Positions 31,176-41,626 of a DNA stretch of 64,000 nucleotides are shown piece after piece. Each line of letters begins with the position of its first letter. Position 1 is the stretch's first letter. The DNA comes from Streptomyces sp. P3 (GTDB lineage: Bacteria; Actinomycetota; Actinomycetes; Streptomycetales; Streptomycetaceae). Location of the stretch: assembly GCA_016893485.2 (NCBI GenBank), contig JAFEKX020000001.1, positions 1,798,001 through 1,862,000 on the forward strand, written 5' to 3'. The notes under the pieces were generated by a model. That model made no database searches. It saw only the letters and a program-made list of their open reading frames with translations, and was not told the origin of the DNA. The position numbers were made by a program, and so were the translations under genes.

Positions 31176-32497
31176 GTGAAGTCACCGCTACTGGATTCCG
31201 AAGTGGTCCACGACATACTCGGAATCGGATTCGGTCCGTCAAATCTCGCTCTGTCCATAGCGGTTGAGGAGCACAACAGGAGCCTTCCGGCAGACCGTCG
31301 TCTCAACGCCCTGTTCCTGGAACGGCAGCCGCGCTTCGGCTGGCACCGGGGCATGCTCATCGACGACGCCACGATGCAGGTGTCGTTCCTCAAAGACCTG
31401 GTCACGCTGCGGAATCCGACCAGCGACTACAGCTTCCTCTGCTTCCTGCGCGAGCAGGGCAGACTGATCGACTTCCTGAACCAGAAGACCCTGTTCCCGC
31501 TGCGCGTGGAGTTCCACGAGTACTTCGAGTGGGCCGCCGCACGCGTCTCCCACCTGGTCTCCTACGGCAGCGAGGTCGTCTCGGTCGACCCGGTGCGCGG
31601 TGACGACGGCGAGATCGCCTACTTCGACGTCACCAGCCGCGACCCTTCGGGTTCCGGTACGACGATCACCCGCCGGGCGCGCAACATCAGCGTCGCGATG
31701 GGGCTCGAACCGCATGTGCCGCCGGGGCTCGAACTGGCCGAACGGATCTGGCACAACAGCGAGTTGATCCCCGGGCGACCCGACTCGCCGACGAGGGCGG
31801 GCCCGTGCGGCGGGCCGTGGTGCTCGGCGCCGGGCAGAGCGCCGCCGAGGCGGTGGACTACCTGCACCGCACCTTCCCGGACGCCGAGGTGTGCTCGGTG
31901 TTCGCCAAGTACGGCTACACCCCGGCCGACGACAGCCCGTTCGCGAACCGCATCTTCGACCCGGAGGCGGTGGACGTCTACTTCTCGGCCCCGTCCGAGG
32001 TGAAGCAGTCGCTCATCGACTACCACCGGTCCACCAACTACTCAGTGGTCGACATGGAGTTGATCGAGGCGCTGTACGCCACCGCGTACCGGGAGAAGGT
32101 GGCGGGCCGGGAACGGCTGCGCTTCCTCAACGTCTCCCGCATCCGCGCGGTCGACCCGGCCGCGGACGGCGGTCTCGACGTCGCCGTGGAGTTCCTGCCC
32201 ACCGGCGAGAAGCAGGTGCTGTCCGCGGATGTACTGGTGCTCGCCACCGGTTACCGCCCCCGCGACCTGGGTTCACTGCTCGGCGAGGCGGCCAAACTCT
32301 GTCTGCGGGACGACGGCGACGAGATCCGTGTGGGCCGGGACCACCGGGTCGAGACCGTGCCGGAGGTCTCGGCGGGCCTGTACCTCCAGGGCGGCACGGA
32401 GCACACACACGGGCTGACCAGCACCTTGCTGTCGACCGTGGCGGTGCGGGCGGAGGAGATCCACCGGTCGGTGCGGTCGGCGAAGGTGACCGTCTGA
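31176..32497 (+). CDS. L-ornithine N5-monooxygenase (CchB/SidA family, frameshifted)
   Basis: FAD- and NADPH-dependent N-hydroxylating monooxygenase that makes N5-hydroxyornithine, the hydroxamate precursor loaded by the NRPS. FAD motif is GIGFGPSNLALSIA near the N-terminus, NADPH motif VLGAGQSAAEAVDYL mid-protein, and the C-terminal motif LATGYRP; these define the lysine/ornithine N-monooxygenase family. GTG at 31176 is preceded by GGAGG. The frame changes near 31780, where one extra G in a GGG run restores the link between IPGR and LADEGGPVRR. Length after repair is about 440 residues, as in the family. Divergent from the formyltransferase; iron-regulated. Confidence 0.9.
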
Positions 32498-32515
32498 CGG
32501 CCCACGACTCCCCGC

Positions 32516-32542
32516 GCCCGGAGGGTACGGTCCCTTCCGGGC
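32516..32542. terminator. Hairpin after monooxygenase gene
   Basis: GCCCGGAGGG ... CCCTTCCGGGC forms a 10-bp stem with one bulge, followed by CCGGGGTTCTTCTCC. It lies 19 nt after the monooxygenase stop and before the convergent isochorismatase-like gene. Confidence 0.55.
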
Positions 32543-32612
32543 CCGGGGTTCTTCTCCGTGCGTGCCGGGCGCCCTGTGTGTGACGGGCGCCGCTGGTCAC
32601 ACCTCCGTCGGA

Positions 32613-33233
32613 TCAACGGCGTGGGGAATCGGGTCCCCCGAACACGTCCACCACACCCCGCACGGTCCGCACCGCTCCGCACGTCGCCGCGATCCAGTCC
32701 ATCGCCATCCGGTGGTCGTCGTGCGCCCGGTCGGCCACCGCGTCCGCGACGACGAAGGGCTCCATGTCCTGCATCCACGCGTCGGCGGCCGTCAGCAGCA
32801 CCTGGGTGCGCGCGAGCACCCCGACGATCACCGGTTGGTCGCGCTCCAACTCGGCCAGTCCGCGCCGCAGTCGGGTGCCCGCGAAGGCGCTGAACCGCTT
32901 CGCGACCGGCACGCTGTCGCCGACCTGCGGGCGGATCGCGTCCACGACGTCACGTGAGTCCTCGCCGCCGGGCAGCCGCGGATGCCCGAAGCTCGTCTCG
33001 CGGCCGTCCGGTTCCCGCTCGGCGGTCTTCAGGGTGTACAGCACGGGAATCCCCGCGGCCCGCGCCGACTCCGTCAACAGGCCGACTCCGGTGAGGAGTT
33101 CGCCGACCGGCGCGGAGGACTCCCGCAGCACGCGCAGGAAGTGGTTCTGGACGTTGAGCACCACCAGCGCCGCGCGGCCCGGATCGACGGCCCAGCCCGT
33201 CCGGTCCGGGGGCAGCGCGGCGGGGCCGGGCAT
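32613..33233 (-). CDS. Isochorismatase-fold hydrolase homologue with substituted active site
   Basis: About 206 residues, isochorismatase superfamily, closest by eye to the EntB/PhzD branch (N-terminal LPPDRTGWAVDPGRAALVVLNVQNHFL). Family members use an Asp in the VxDMQ motif, a Lys and a Gly/Cys. Here the Asp position is Asn (LNVQ, codon AAC), the Lys is kept (AKRFSAFAGT), and the residue at the Gly/Cys position is Gln (GVLARTQVLLTAADAW). It is therefore probably not an active isochorismatase. ATG at 33233 or GTG at 33236; no clear ribosome-binding site. It is convergent with the monooxygenase. A role in the siderophore pathway is unproven. Confidence 0.75.
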   Translation of the reverse strand: MPGPAALPPDRTGWAVDPGRAALVVLNVQNHFLRVLRESSAPVGELLTGVGLLTESARAAGIPVLYTLKTAEREPDGRETSFGHPRLPGGEDSRDVVDAIRPQVGDSVPVAKRFSAFAGTRLRRGLAELERDQPVIVGVLARTQVLLTAADAWMQDMEPFVVADAVADRAHDDHRMAMDWIAATCGAVRTVRGVVDVFGGPDSPRR

Positions 33234-33369
33234 CACCTACGGGATGATGTCGGATGACGGCATACGCGTCGGCCTCTCACCGGTCGTCGGACGTCACGGG
33301 GAGACGTCGCGGGTCACGTCATGGAGTCATGCCGTGGGGTCGTGTACGGGCTGGGGACACGGGACCGGC

Positions 33370-34855
33370 TCAGTAAGTCCCATGGGTCCAGCGGCCGTTG
33401 GTCATCGTGGCGTGCACCGGCATCGCGCGCAGGGTGTCGGGTCGGCGTCCAGCGGATCCACGTCCACGACGACCAGGTCGGCCGGGTCGCCGACCCTGAT
33501 GAGCCGGCGTCCGCGTGCCGCCGCGACCAACGCGTCGGGGACGGACAGGCGTTGCTCGGGGTGCCAGGCGGGCCGTTCGTCGTCGGTACGGCTGACGGCG
33601 GACGCGATGGCGAGCCAGGGGTCGAGCGGCGAGACCGGGGCGTCCGAGCCGAACTCCAGCCGGGCGCCGGCGGCGAGCAAGTCGCCGTAGGCGAAGGCGC
33701 GTTCGGTGCGTCCGGCCCAGTGCCGGTCGGCCACGTCACGGTCGTCCGTGGCGTGCCGGGGCTGCACCCCCGCCGTGACCCCCAACTCGGCGAAGCGCGG
33801 CAGGTCTTGGGGGCTGAGCAGCTGCGCGTGCTCGATCCGGCCCCGGCACCGGACCGCCTCGAAGGCGTCCAGGGCAACGGTGTTGGCCCGGTCGCCGATG
33901 GCGTGCACGGCGGGTTCGATGCCGTGCGCGGCGGCGTGCCGCATGAGCCGGACCAGTTCGTCCGGGGCGGTCTCCTCGATGCCGTGGGCTCCGTCCGTGC
34001 CCTCGAGGCCCGGGTAGGGGTCACGGCACAGGGCGGTACGGGTGTTGAGCGAACCGTCCGTGAAGAGCTTCAGCGGCCCGACCTGGACCAGGCTCCCGTC
34101 CGCGCCGACCTCGTCCCCGGTACGCAGCCCGCGCTTGATCGCAGCGTCCAGGCGACTGGGGTAGACAGCGGCCGACACCCGTACGGCAGGCCTGAATCGA
34201 GCCGACCGCCGTTCCCAGTCCCCACCGTGTCGCCGAACTGGAAGTCGATGACACCGGTGACCCCGCGCGCGGCGGCGGCCCGGGAGGCCTCCTCGATCCA
34301 CCCGTCGACGGTGTCGACCGGCGCGGCGGGCAGGGCGGAGAGCACTTCGTGGGCCTCGTGCTCCCTGATCAGCCCGGTCGGGTGATCACCCCGCCCGGCA
34401 AGGGCGAGGCATGCGGAGTTGAGCCACGCGGCATGCAGATCGGCGCTGACCAACGCGACCGGCCGGTCGGGCAACACCGTGTCCAGCAGCGCCTTGTGCG
34501 GGGCATCGGCCCACAGCCCGTCCCTGAACCCGTACCCGTAGAGCACGGAACCGTCGGCCGCCCCGGCCCGCTCCCGGACCAGGTCGGCGACGGACCGCGC
34601 GGACGAGGTACCGGCAAGATCGAGCCGGTGCCGGGCGCTGGCCCACTCCGCGAGGTGGACGTGCGCGTCCCAGAGTCCCGGAAGCAACACCCGCCCATCC
34701 AGGTCGAGTTGACGTCCCCCGCCCACCCCGGAACCCGTATCCGACTCCGCCACGACATGCGTGACCCGCCCGTCCGCCACCCGCACCCGGACGAGCGGAC
34801 CACCGGCGCCGAGTCGAACTCGGGTGAGCGTCAAGGAGCTCGGGTTGTCCGCCAT
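33370..34855 (-). CDS. YtcJ-like metal-dependent amidohydrolase, iron-box regulated (frameshifted)
   Basis: About 495-residue amidohydrolase of the YtcJ/imidazolonepropionase-like superfamily. The metal-binding HxH motif is GLWDAHVHLAEW near residue 65; later His residues lie in PAVHAIGDRAN and RIEHAQLLSP, and the catalytic Asp in FGSDAPVSPLDPW. The start at 34855 (MADNPSSLTL) is fixed by GGAGG about 6 nt upstream. Two frame changes: near 34205 (GTGGGGACTGG, repaired by one G to read GDTVGDWERR) and near 33430. An iron box lies about 50 nt upstream, so the gene should belong to the same regulon as the siderophore. The substrate is unknown; it could act on the siderophore or on an unrelated amide. 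Confidence 0.82.
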
Positions 34856-34905
34856 AAGGGCCTCCAGGTGAATGCCGAGGGCACTCCTCCAACGATGCGA
34901 CCACA

Positions 34906-34924
34906 TCAAGTAAGGCTTACCTTA
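34906..34924. promoter_or_regulatory. Iron box 4 upstream of amidohydrolase
   Basis: TCAAGTAAGGCTTACCTTA matches 17 of 19 DmdR/IdeR consensus positions. It lies 50 nt upstream of the amidohydrolase ATG and 45 nt after the stop of the GH3 gene, so it can only serve the amidohydrolase direction. Confidence 0.75.
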
Positions 34925-34968
34925 CCTCGCGGATCGCTTTTCCGTGCCCCGGTCGGTGGCTCCCCGCC

Positions 34969-37446
34969 TCACCGCTTCACCACGACACTCGTCCGCCCCC
35001 GCAGATCCCCGACGACGCCCCGACCCACACCGAACGCCGCCCGGTCCCCAGCACCCACGCGTGCCGCTTCACATCCCACGACGACAACGTGCGCGCGGCA
35101 ACCCGCACGGTAACCCGCCGCCGCTCCCCACGCCGGAGCGCGAGTCGTCGGTAGCCGCCCAACACCCGCACCGCCTGGTCGAGTTGGAGGTCGGGTGAGC
35201 GGCCGACGTAGATCTGCGGTACCGCGATGCCGTTCCGTTGGCCCGTGTTGCGGACCGTGAAGGTCACGTCGAGCCCGTGTCCGGACCATCGTGCCGCTAC
35301 GTCGCCGTAGGAGAAGGAGGTGTACGACAGGCCGTGGCCGAAGGGGTAGAGGGCCGGACACCCTCCGCGTCGTACCAGCGGTAGCCGAGGTGGATGCGTT
35401 CCGAGTACTCCTCGGTGCCGTTCACGCCGGGGTAGCGGAGCGGGTCGCCGGCGACCGGGTGGTGGGTGTCGTCGACCGGGAAGGACTGGGTGAGCCGGCC
35501 GCCGGGGTCGCAGTCGCCGTAGAGGACGGCGGCGGTGGCGGCGGCGCCTTCCTGGCCCGGGTAGTACATCTGGAGGACCGCGCCCGTCCGCGCCAGCCAT
35601 GGCATCGACGTGGAGGACGAGGTGTTGAGGACCACGGTGGTGCGCGGGTTCGCCGCCGTGACCGCGGCTATCAACTTGGCCTGGTTGCCGGGGAGTTCGA
35701 GGGTGTCGCGGTCCAGGCCCTCCGTCGCGTCCTCGTAGGCGAACAGGACGACGCGGCGGGCGGCGCGTGCCGCGGTGGCGGCGTCGGCGACGTCCTGCGC
35801 GCGGGTCGCGGTGGTGATGCGTCGTAGCCGGAACAGCAGTCCGGCGTCGCCGCCCTGCGCGGTGATCTTCAGGGTGTGGGCGCCCCGGGCGAGGGTGAGG
35901 GTCCTGCGGCGGACGGAGAGGCCGTCGGGGGCGGTGGAGACCAGGCCGCCGGAGAAGTACTCGCCGTAGCCGGGCGCCAGGGGGAACAACTCCGCTCCGT
36001 CGAGCAGGACTTGGGGGCGGGCGGTGGGCGCCGAGTCGAAGTGCAGGACGAACGTCCACTCGTCGGGCTCGGTCACGGTGAGCGAGCCGTCGTACTGCCA
36101 GGTCTTGCCCGCTGCCACCTGCCGGCCCTCGCTGTCGAAGGCCGGCGTGAGCGCGGACGCGGGAATGGCCTTGCCGAAGAGGTCCTCGCCGAGGGCGTAC
36201 GTCACCCGGGTCCGCGCGCCGGCCCGTGCCCTGATCGCGTCGAGCGGGCTGTCGGCGTGGTCCGGTACGACGTGCGCGCTGCCGCCGCCGCTGACGAAGG
36301 GCAGGGTGCCGGTGGGACCGATCACCGCGATGGAGGCGCCGTCGGCCAGCGGGAGGGTGCGGTTCTCGTTGCGGAGCAAGGTGGCTCCGGCCTTGGCGAC
36401 TTCGAGGGCCACGGCTGCGCCCGCCCTGGCGTCGCGGGCGGGGCGTGGCGGCGCGCTGCCGTCGAGGAGTCCGAACCGGTCCATGACGCCGAGGATCCGG
36501 CGTACGGCGCGGTCGACGTACTGCTCGGGCAGACTGCCGTTCTGCACGGCCGACTTGAGGGGTGCCCCGAAGTAGGTCCCGTCCGGCATCTCCATGTCGA
36601 GGCCCGCGGTGATCGCGGCGACGGTGCTGTGCGCGGCGAACCAGTCGGTCATCACCCAGCCGTCGAAGCCCCATTGGCCGCGCAGGATGTCGGCGAGGAG
36701 GGGCTTGTTCTCGCAGGCGAAGGTGCCGTTGACCTTGTTGTAGGCGCCCATCACCGCGCCGGCGCCCGCGTCGACGGCCGCTTCGAATCCCCTCAACTCC
36801 ATCTCGTGCATGGTCTGTTCGTCGACCCGTACGTCGATGGAGTCGCGGTTCTTCTCCTGGTTGTTCAGCGCGAAGTGCTTGACGGTCGCGATGAGCCCCT
36901 CGCCCTGGATGCCCCTGATCTCGGCGGCGACCAGGTCACCGGCGAGCAGCGGGTCCTCGCCGAGGGTCTCGAAGTTGCGGCCCGCGTACGGGGTGCGGAT
37001 CAGGTTGACCATCGGGGACAGCAGGACGTCCTGGCCGAGGGCGCGGCCCTCACGGCCGACGACCTGGCCGTAGCGGCGGGCGAGGTCCGGGTCGAAGGCG
37101 GAGGCGAGCAGGACGGGCGCCGGGAGGGCGGTGGCGTGTGCGGTGACGCGGACGCCGGCCGGTCCGTCGGTGAGCCGTAGGGGCGGGATCTTCAGGCGGG
37201 GACGCCGGGGATGTAGCCGGCCTGGCCGAGCGAGTTCGGGTCGGTGGCGCCGTGCAGGAGGGAGATCTTCTCGTCGAGGGTCAGCCTGGCCAGGAGTCCT
37301 TCCACCCGGGGACCGGCCCCCGCCTCGGGTCTGGCCTGGGCGTACGCGTGCGTCGGGGAGACGAGTCCGGTGGTGGCCGCGCTGGCGACCGCGATCGCGC
37401 CGCCCAGCAGACGCAGGGCGGATCGCCGGGACACGGTGTCGGTCAT
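34969..37446 (-). CDS. Tat-exported GH3 beta-glucosidase with PA14 insert (frameshifted)
   Basis: About 825-residue glycoside hydrolase family 3 enzyme. The N-terminus has a twin-arginine-like signal (SRRSALRLLGG, then a hydrophobic stretch ending AYAQA), so it is probably exported folded. The GH3 N-domain includes RTPYAGRNFETLGEDP and KHFALNNQE, with the nucleophile Asp in GWVMTDWFAAHS. The C-domain contains a PA14-like insert (WTFVLHFDSAPTARPQVLLDG ... region ~36130-35880), and a fibronectin-III-like domain ends the protein (VRNTGQRNGIAVPQIYVGR). Frame changes near 37200 (GTCCCCGCCTG, one C short), 35360 and 35000. The stop at 34969 assumes the last repair. Substrate class beta-glucosides/xylosides; not certain. 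Confidence 0.85.
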
Positions 37447-37670
37447 GAGCCGTCACTCCTTCGGTGTGCGGGCACGACGTTGTGAACCGCTGGTGCGCCT
37501 TGCCGCCCCGGACCGCGTTCGGTATCTGAACGCACTGTGTGCGAACACCGACGTGACGACCCGTTGGGCACCAGTGGCGCGGCGGGAAAACTATGACCGT
37601 CACTGACTCGTGTCAATGAGTCGAACAGGAATCGACCACGAGCCCACAAGAACCGAAGGACGAGAAGAGT

Positions 37671-37699
37671 GCGGGGCCGCCCGGCTGGGGCGGCCCCGC
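37671..37699. terminator. Strong hairpin terminator after ricin-lectin gene
   Basis: Perfect 12-bp stem GCGGGGCCGCCC / GGGCGGCCCCGC with a 5-nt loop (GGCTG), 25 nt beyond the minus-strand stop at 37724. Confidence 0.75.
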
Positions 37700-37723
37700 G
37701 GATCGTGCGCCGTGCGAAGTGGC

Positions 37724-39590
37724 TCAGCGGAGAACCGGGACCAGCGAGGTGACGGCGTCCACGACCGCCGTCACCACTGTCGTCAGCGGCTGCACGGCAC
37801 CCGTACCGGCGCCGCCATCCGCGTCGCCGCCCGCAGGCGCGGGTTCCGGCGCACTCGCGTCGCAGCACGCGACCTGCGCCGCCCGCGGCGCGAACTCCGG
37901 CTTGTCCTGCTGCGGAAGGTCCGCGGAGGGCGGGGGCGCGTCCCCTCGGGCGCTCCGCCGGGCGGCGCGGGCGGTTGCGCCGCACCGTTCCCGGGTGCCG
38001 CACTCCGCCCGTCGGGCGAGCCCTGTCCCGCTCCCGCCCCCTCACCAGGTTGCCCCAGCTTGGCCCGCGCGTCCGCGACGGACTCCAGCGCCCACTGCTG
38101 CCGGGCCGAGCCGTCCCGGTCCGCGACCACGACCCGCGACCCGGCCTTGCCGCTCGCGGGAGTCACGGCCAGCTCCTGGCTCCAGCGGAGCAGGAACTCG
38201 CCGCGCACCGTGAGGTCGTAGTGCACCTCGCCCGCGTGCACCAGGCAGCCGGCCAGGGTGACCGTGCGCGCGGTGGTGTCGGTGGCGAGGCAGAGTCCCG
38301 GGTCGGTGAGGCTGCGCAGCAGGCCGTCCTGGTCGTACGACCACTGCTGGGACCCGGCGTTCGAGCAGGCCGCCATGGTGACGGCGGTGCCGGACCGCAC
38401 CCGGTCGCCCGGGATGTCGAGGCACAGGCCGGAGCCGAGGCTGCGCAGGACGCCCTGCTGGACGGCTTCCGTCCCGGGGCACCGGCGGCCGAGGCGGACC
38501 CGGCGGAACCCTTCGACGAGGGGGCGCCGACGGGGCTCGGGCGGGCCGAGCTGCCGCTGGGGGCGCCCCAAGTGACGTGCGGATCGGGCGCGTTGTCCCC
38601 TTCTGCTCCAGCCCTTGGAGACCAGCACGGTCGCGAGCAGGGCGAGGGAAGTCAGGCCCACGCCGACGAGCGCGGCCTTGGGGTGCCGGCGCGGGAAGGT
38701 CAGCCGGGCTTCCGGTGAGGGGCGGTGGCGGCCCATCGGCCGGCGGGCGGCGCGGGCGTGGGCGTCGGGGGTCGTACGGCCGGGCCGCGAGTCGAGATAG
38801 CGGCGGGCGCCCAGCCGAGGACGGTCTCGGCGAGCAGCACTTCGAGGCCGCCGTCGAAATGGCTCAACTGCTCGGCCGCGAAACGGCAGTAGCGGCATGT
38901 CATGAGATGCCGTTGCACATCAGGCAACAAGCTGCCGCCGCGACGGATCGGGACGTCGAGGAGCCGGTTGTAGTGACGGCATTCCGCGGTGGGCGCAAGT
39001 TCCTTATGGGCACGTGCACAGCCCTGTCGGAATTGCTCTCGCGCCTGGTCCAGGGCGGCACTCGCGGTGACCTCGTCGATGCCCAGCAGACCGGCCGGTA
39101 CGGTTATGGGTTCGGCCTCGACCTCGGTGTGCCACAGCAGGCATTGGGAGGCTCCGGACAGCGCGCCGTAAGCCCGTTCCGCGAGCTTTCGCCTTTCCGG
39201 GGTGCCGGGCCTCGCCGCGCGTAGACCTCGGGCGCCGGTAGGTTTACGAAGTTCCGGCAGCAGGGCGGCAATTCGCTCCTCAGCCGCCCAGGCTTTCACC
39301 ATCTCCCGTACGGCGACGAGGAGTTGGGGCCGCAGTGCGCCGCCGGCGACCCGACCGGCCAGGACCTGGTGGAAGGCGGCGGTGGCCACCATGGGCGCAG
39401 AACTGTCGGCAGTGGCAAGACAGATGACCGCATATTCGCTTGTCGCCTGCCAGTGGCGTGCGAGCAGGAGTGCCACGGCACTGGTGCCCGCGGTCTTATC
39501 GCCGAGTTGCGCGACGAGACTGCGGTCGGACTCCCCGGGTGCGGTCCGGGGAGTGGCGCGAACGGCGGGCGCGGGGGTAGGGGATTGCAC
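37724..39590 (-). CDS. Sigma/zinc-finger-like membrane protein with C-terminal ricin-type lectin domain (frameshifted)
   Basis: About 620-residue protein of unusual architecture. Residues ~20-210 are helical and resemble an ECF-sigma-like domain with a C-terminal helix-turn-helix (VPAGLLGIDEVTASAALDQA). A zinc-finger-like HLMTCRYC motif follows, as in anti-sigma factors. After a basic Pro-rich stretch comes one membrane helix (AALVGVGLTSLALLATVLV), then a ricin-type beta-trefoil (GSGLCLDIPGD, QQWSYDQDG, DPGLCLATD, ARQQWALE), a Pro-rich linker and a hydrophobic end. This implies a cytoplasmic N-terminus and an extracellular lectin. GTG at 39590 is preferred because GGAAGG precedes it. Frame changes near 38715 and in the Pro-rich region at ~37930. 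Function unknown; possibly cell-wall or glycan sensing. Confidence 0.7.
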
Positions 39591-39930
39591 GGAACCATTT
39601 CCTTCCAAGCCGCAGGACGGCACACGGAATGCCCGCCCTGGGAAAGCAGGTACTTGATTGGTGCATACCTATGAGATGTCAGAAGATGTCGGAGGCGACC
39701 CTGACCATTGCCTTCTGATGCCTTCTGACGGCCGGTCTCACAAGGTGGCTCACACTCGCACAAGCGGCTGACAGGAGACAAGCAGTTCGAGTGACCGATG
39801 TTCAAAACGCAGAGAATTCAGATTGGTTACCGCGGGTATCCACAGGCGTCTGCACGAAATCTCCAACCCCCGCGAACTAAGCGCGGCACACAGGGAACTC
39901 CGAGGTTTCTCTCGGGGTGCTCTCATCGCC
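39591..39930. other. Intergenic region between ricin-lectin gene and galU
   Basis: 340 bases without a convincing gene. It should contain divergent promoters. The only structure I see is a TCAGAAG (39679-39685) facing two CTTCTGA copies (39712-39718, 39722-39728), the last two as a direct repeat GCCTTCTGATGCCTTCTGA. Confidence 0.5.
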
Positions 39931-40923
39931 GTGGGCCACCATGGGCCGCATGATCACCCCCACTCCTCAGCCGCCCCCGCACCTGCCCCCGCACCCGCCC
40001 GCGTCCCCACGGTCCGCAAGGCGGTCGTGCCGGCCGCCGGGCTCGGCACACGGTTCCTGCCCGCGACGAAGGCGACGCCCAAGGAAATGCTCCCGGTCGT
40101 CGACAAGCCCGCGATCCAGTACGTCGTCGAGGAGGCCGCCGCGGCCGGACTGGACGACATCCTGATGGTCACCGGGCGGCACAAGCGCGCCATCGAGGAC
40201 CACTTCGACCATGCCTTCGAGCTCGAACAGGCCCTGGCCGCCAAGGGCGACACCGTGCGCCTGGACGCCGTACGCGATCCCGCGCGCCTCGCCGACATCC
40301 ACCACATCCGCCAGGGCGACCCGCTCGGCCTCGGGCACGCGGTGCTCTGCGCCCGCCACCACGTCGGCGACCAGCCGTTCGCGGTGCTCCTCGGCGACGA
40401 CCTGATCGACCCGCGCGAGACCCTGCTCAGCCAGCTGCTGGAGGTGCGCGACCGGTACGCGGGCAGCGTGGTCGCCCTCATGGAAGTCCCTGAGGAATCA
40501 ATCCACTTGTACGGCTGCGCGGCCGTCGAGCCGACCGGCGAGGAGGGCGTCGTCCGCGTCACCGGCCTCGTCGAGAAGCCGTCACGCGAGGACGCGCCGA
40601 GCCGCTACGCCGTCATCGGCCGCTATGTCCTCGACCCCGCGATCTTCCCCACCCTGGAACGCACCCCGCCCGGCCGCGGCGGCGAGATCCAACTGACCGA
40701 CGCCCTCCAGGAGTTGGCCGCCTCGGGCACGGTCCACGGAGTCGTCTTCAAGGGCCTGCGCTACGACACCGGCGACAAGGCCGACTACCTGCGCACGGTG
40801 GTCCGGCTGGCCTGCGGCCGTGACGACCTGGGGCCCGAATTCGTCGCGTGGCTCAAGGAGTTCGTGGCGGGACTGGAGAGCGGCGAGGCCGGGGAGAGCG
40901 ACGGCGCGCGGATTGCGGCCTGA
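39931..40923 (+). CDS. galU: UTP-glucose-1-phosphate uridylyltransferase
   Basis: Makes UDP-glucose from UTP and glucose-1-phosphate in the cytoplasm, feeding glycan and cell-envelope synthesis. Nucleotidyltransferase signature KAVVPAAGLGTRFLPATKATPKEMLPVVDKPAIQYVVEEA is at the start, then GRHKRAIEDHFD, QGDPLGLGHAVLCA, VLLGDDLID and VEKPSREDAPSRYAVIGRYVL; all are hallmarks of bacterial GalU. Length ~330 residues. The start is uncertain: GTG at 39931 is in frame, while ATG at 39950 would need one frame change in a Pro/Ala-rich leader with long C runs. Neither has a strong ribosome-binding site. A perfect hairpin follows the stop. Confidence 0.9.
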   Translation: MGHHGPHDHPHSSAAPAPAPAPARVPTVRKAVVPAAGLGTRFLPATKATPKEMLPVVDKPAIQYVVEEAAAAGLDDILMVTGRHKRAIEDHFDHAFELEQALAAKGDTVRLDAVRDPARLADIHHIRQGDPLGLGHAVLCARHHVGDQPFAVLLGDDLIDPRETLLSQLLEVRDRYAGSVVALMEVPEESIHLYGCAAVEPTGEEGVVRVTGLVEKPSREDAPSRYAVIGRYVLDPAIFPTLERTPPGRGGEIQLTDALQELAASGTVHGVVFKGLRYDTGDKADYLRTVVRLACGRDDLGPEFVAWLKEFVAGLESGEAGESDGARIAA

Positions 40924-40933
40924 CCCTCACACG

Positions 40934-40976
40934 CACGAGGGCCCGGTCATCGGCAGGCGATGACCGGGCCCTCGTG
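40934..40976. terminator. Strong terminator after galU
   Basis: Perfect 19-bp stem, left arm CACGAGGGCCCGGTCATCG (40934-40952), 5-nt loop GCAGG, right arm 40958-40976. It lies 11 nt after the galU stop and also faces the convergent thioesterase gene. Confidence 0.88.
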
Positions 40977-41028
40977 GTGGAGTCGGTCGGTGTGGCAATG
41001 ACCTGACCCCATAACGGAGTTGGGACGC

Positions 41029-41480
41029 TCAGCCGTTCGGGCGGAGGGTCCAGGTGACCGTCATCTCGCCGGTGACGGCGCCGTCCTCGCGCTGGATGGC
41101 GACGGTGACGGGGAACTCGGGGCGTCGGCCCGCGTCGAGCTCGGCGACGACGTCGGCGGCGGGCGGCCGAGGGTCGCGGTGGCGCGGACCGGGCCGAGGG
41201 CGATCTTCTTGAACGCGATCTCGGCGTTGACCGGGAGCGGCACGGCCCGGGAGAGCTGGTCGCCGAAGGCGGCGAGGACGATCGCGCCGCTGGCGGACTC
41301 ACCGAGGGTGAACATCGCGCCGGCGTGCGGTCCGCCGACGTGGTTGCGGTACTCGCTCTGGTCCGGCAGGGCCAGCACGGCCCGCTCCGGACTCGTCTCC
41401 AGATACTCCAGGTTCAGGGTCCGAACCATCGGCACCGTGGCGGCGAGCAATTCGCCTATCGACATCTGGTCAGCACTCAT
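41029..41480 (-). CDS. Hot-dog fold thioesterase-like protein (DUF4442/PaaI type, frameshifted)
   Basis: About 150-residue hot-dog fold protein. The segment NHVGGPHAGAMFTLGESASG (central helix preceded by H-x-G) is typical of PaaI/DUF4442 acyl-CoA thioesterases. Start MSADQMSIGELL at 41480; a longer frame to 41534 has no better signal. One frame change near 41165, in a GC-rich run, joins ATATLGRP to DAGRRPEFPVTVAIQREDGAVTGEMTVTWTLRPNG, which gives the normal family length. The substrate is not deducible. It is convergent with galU. Confidence 0.75.
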
Positions 41481-41626
41481 GACGGTGATGTTACCCACGA
41501 GTAGCCACATCTGGCCAGGTGTGTGCGCCCGCACACACCGCGCGGCCGTCCCTCGGCATGGAGTTGGTACGACCCTGACAAGGGCGGTGACCCCACCGTG
41601 TCCGGGGCCGCACTAGGGTTACCCCC

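Noticed and set aside
40934..40976. CRISPR-like or IS-end repeat
   Set aside because: A single perfect hairpin directly after a stop codon is a terminator; there is no repeat-spacer pattern and no transposase anywhere in the window.
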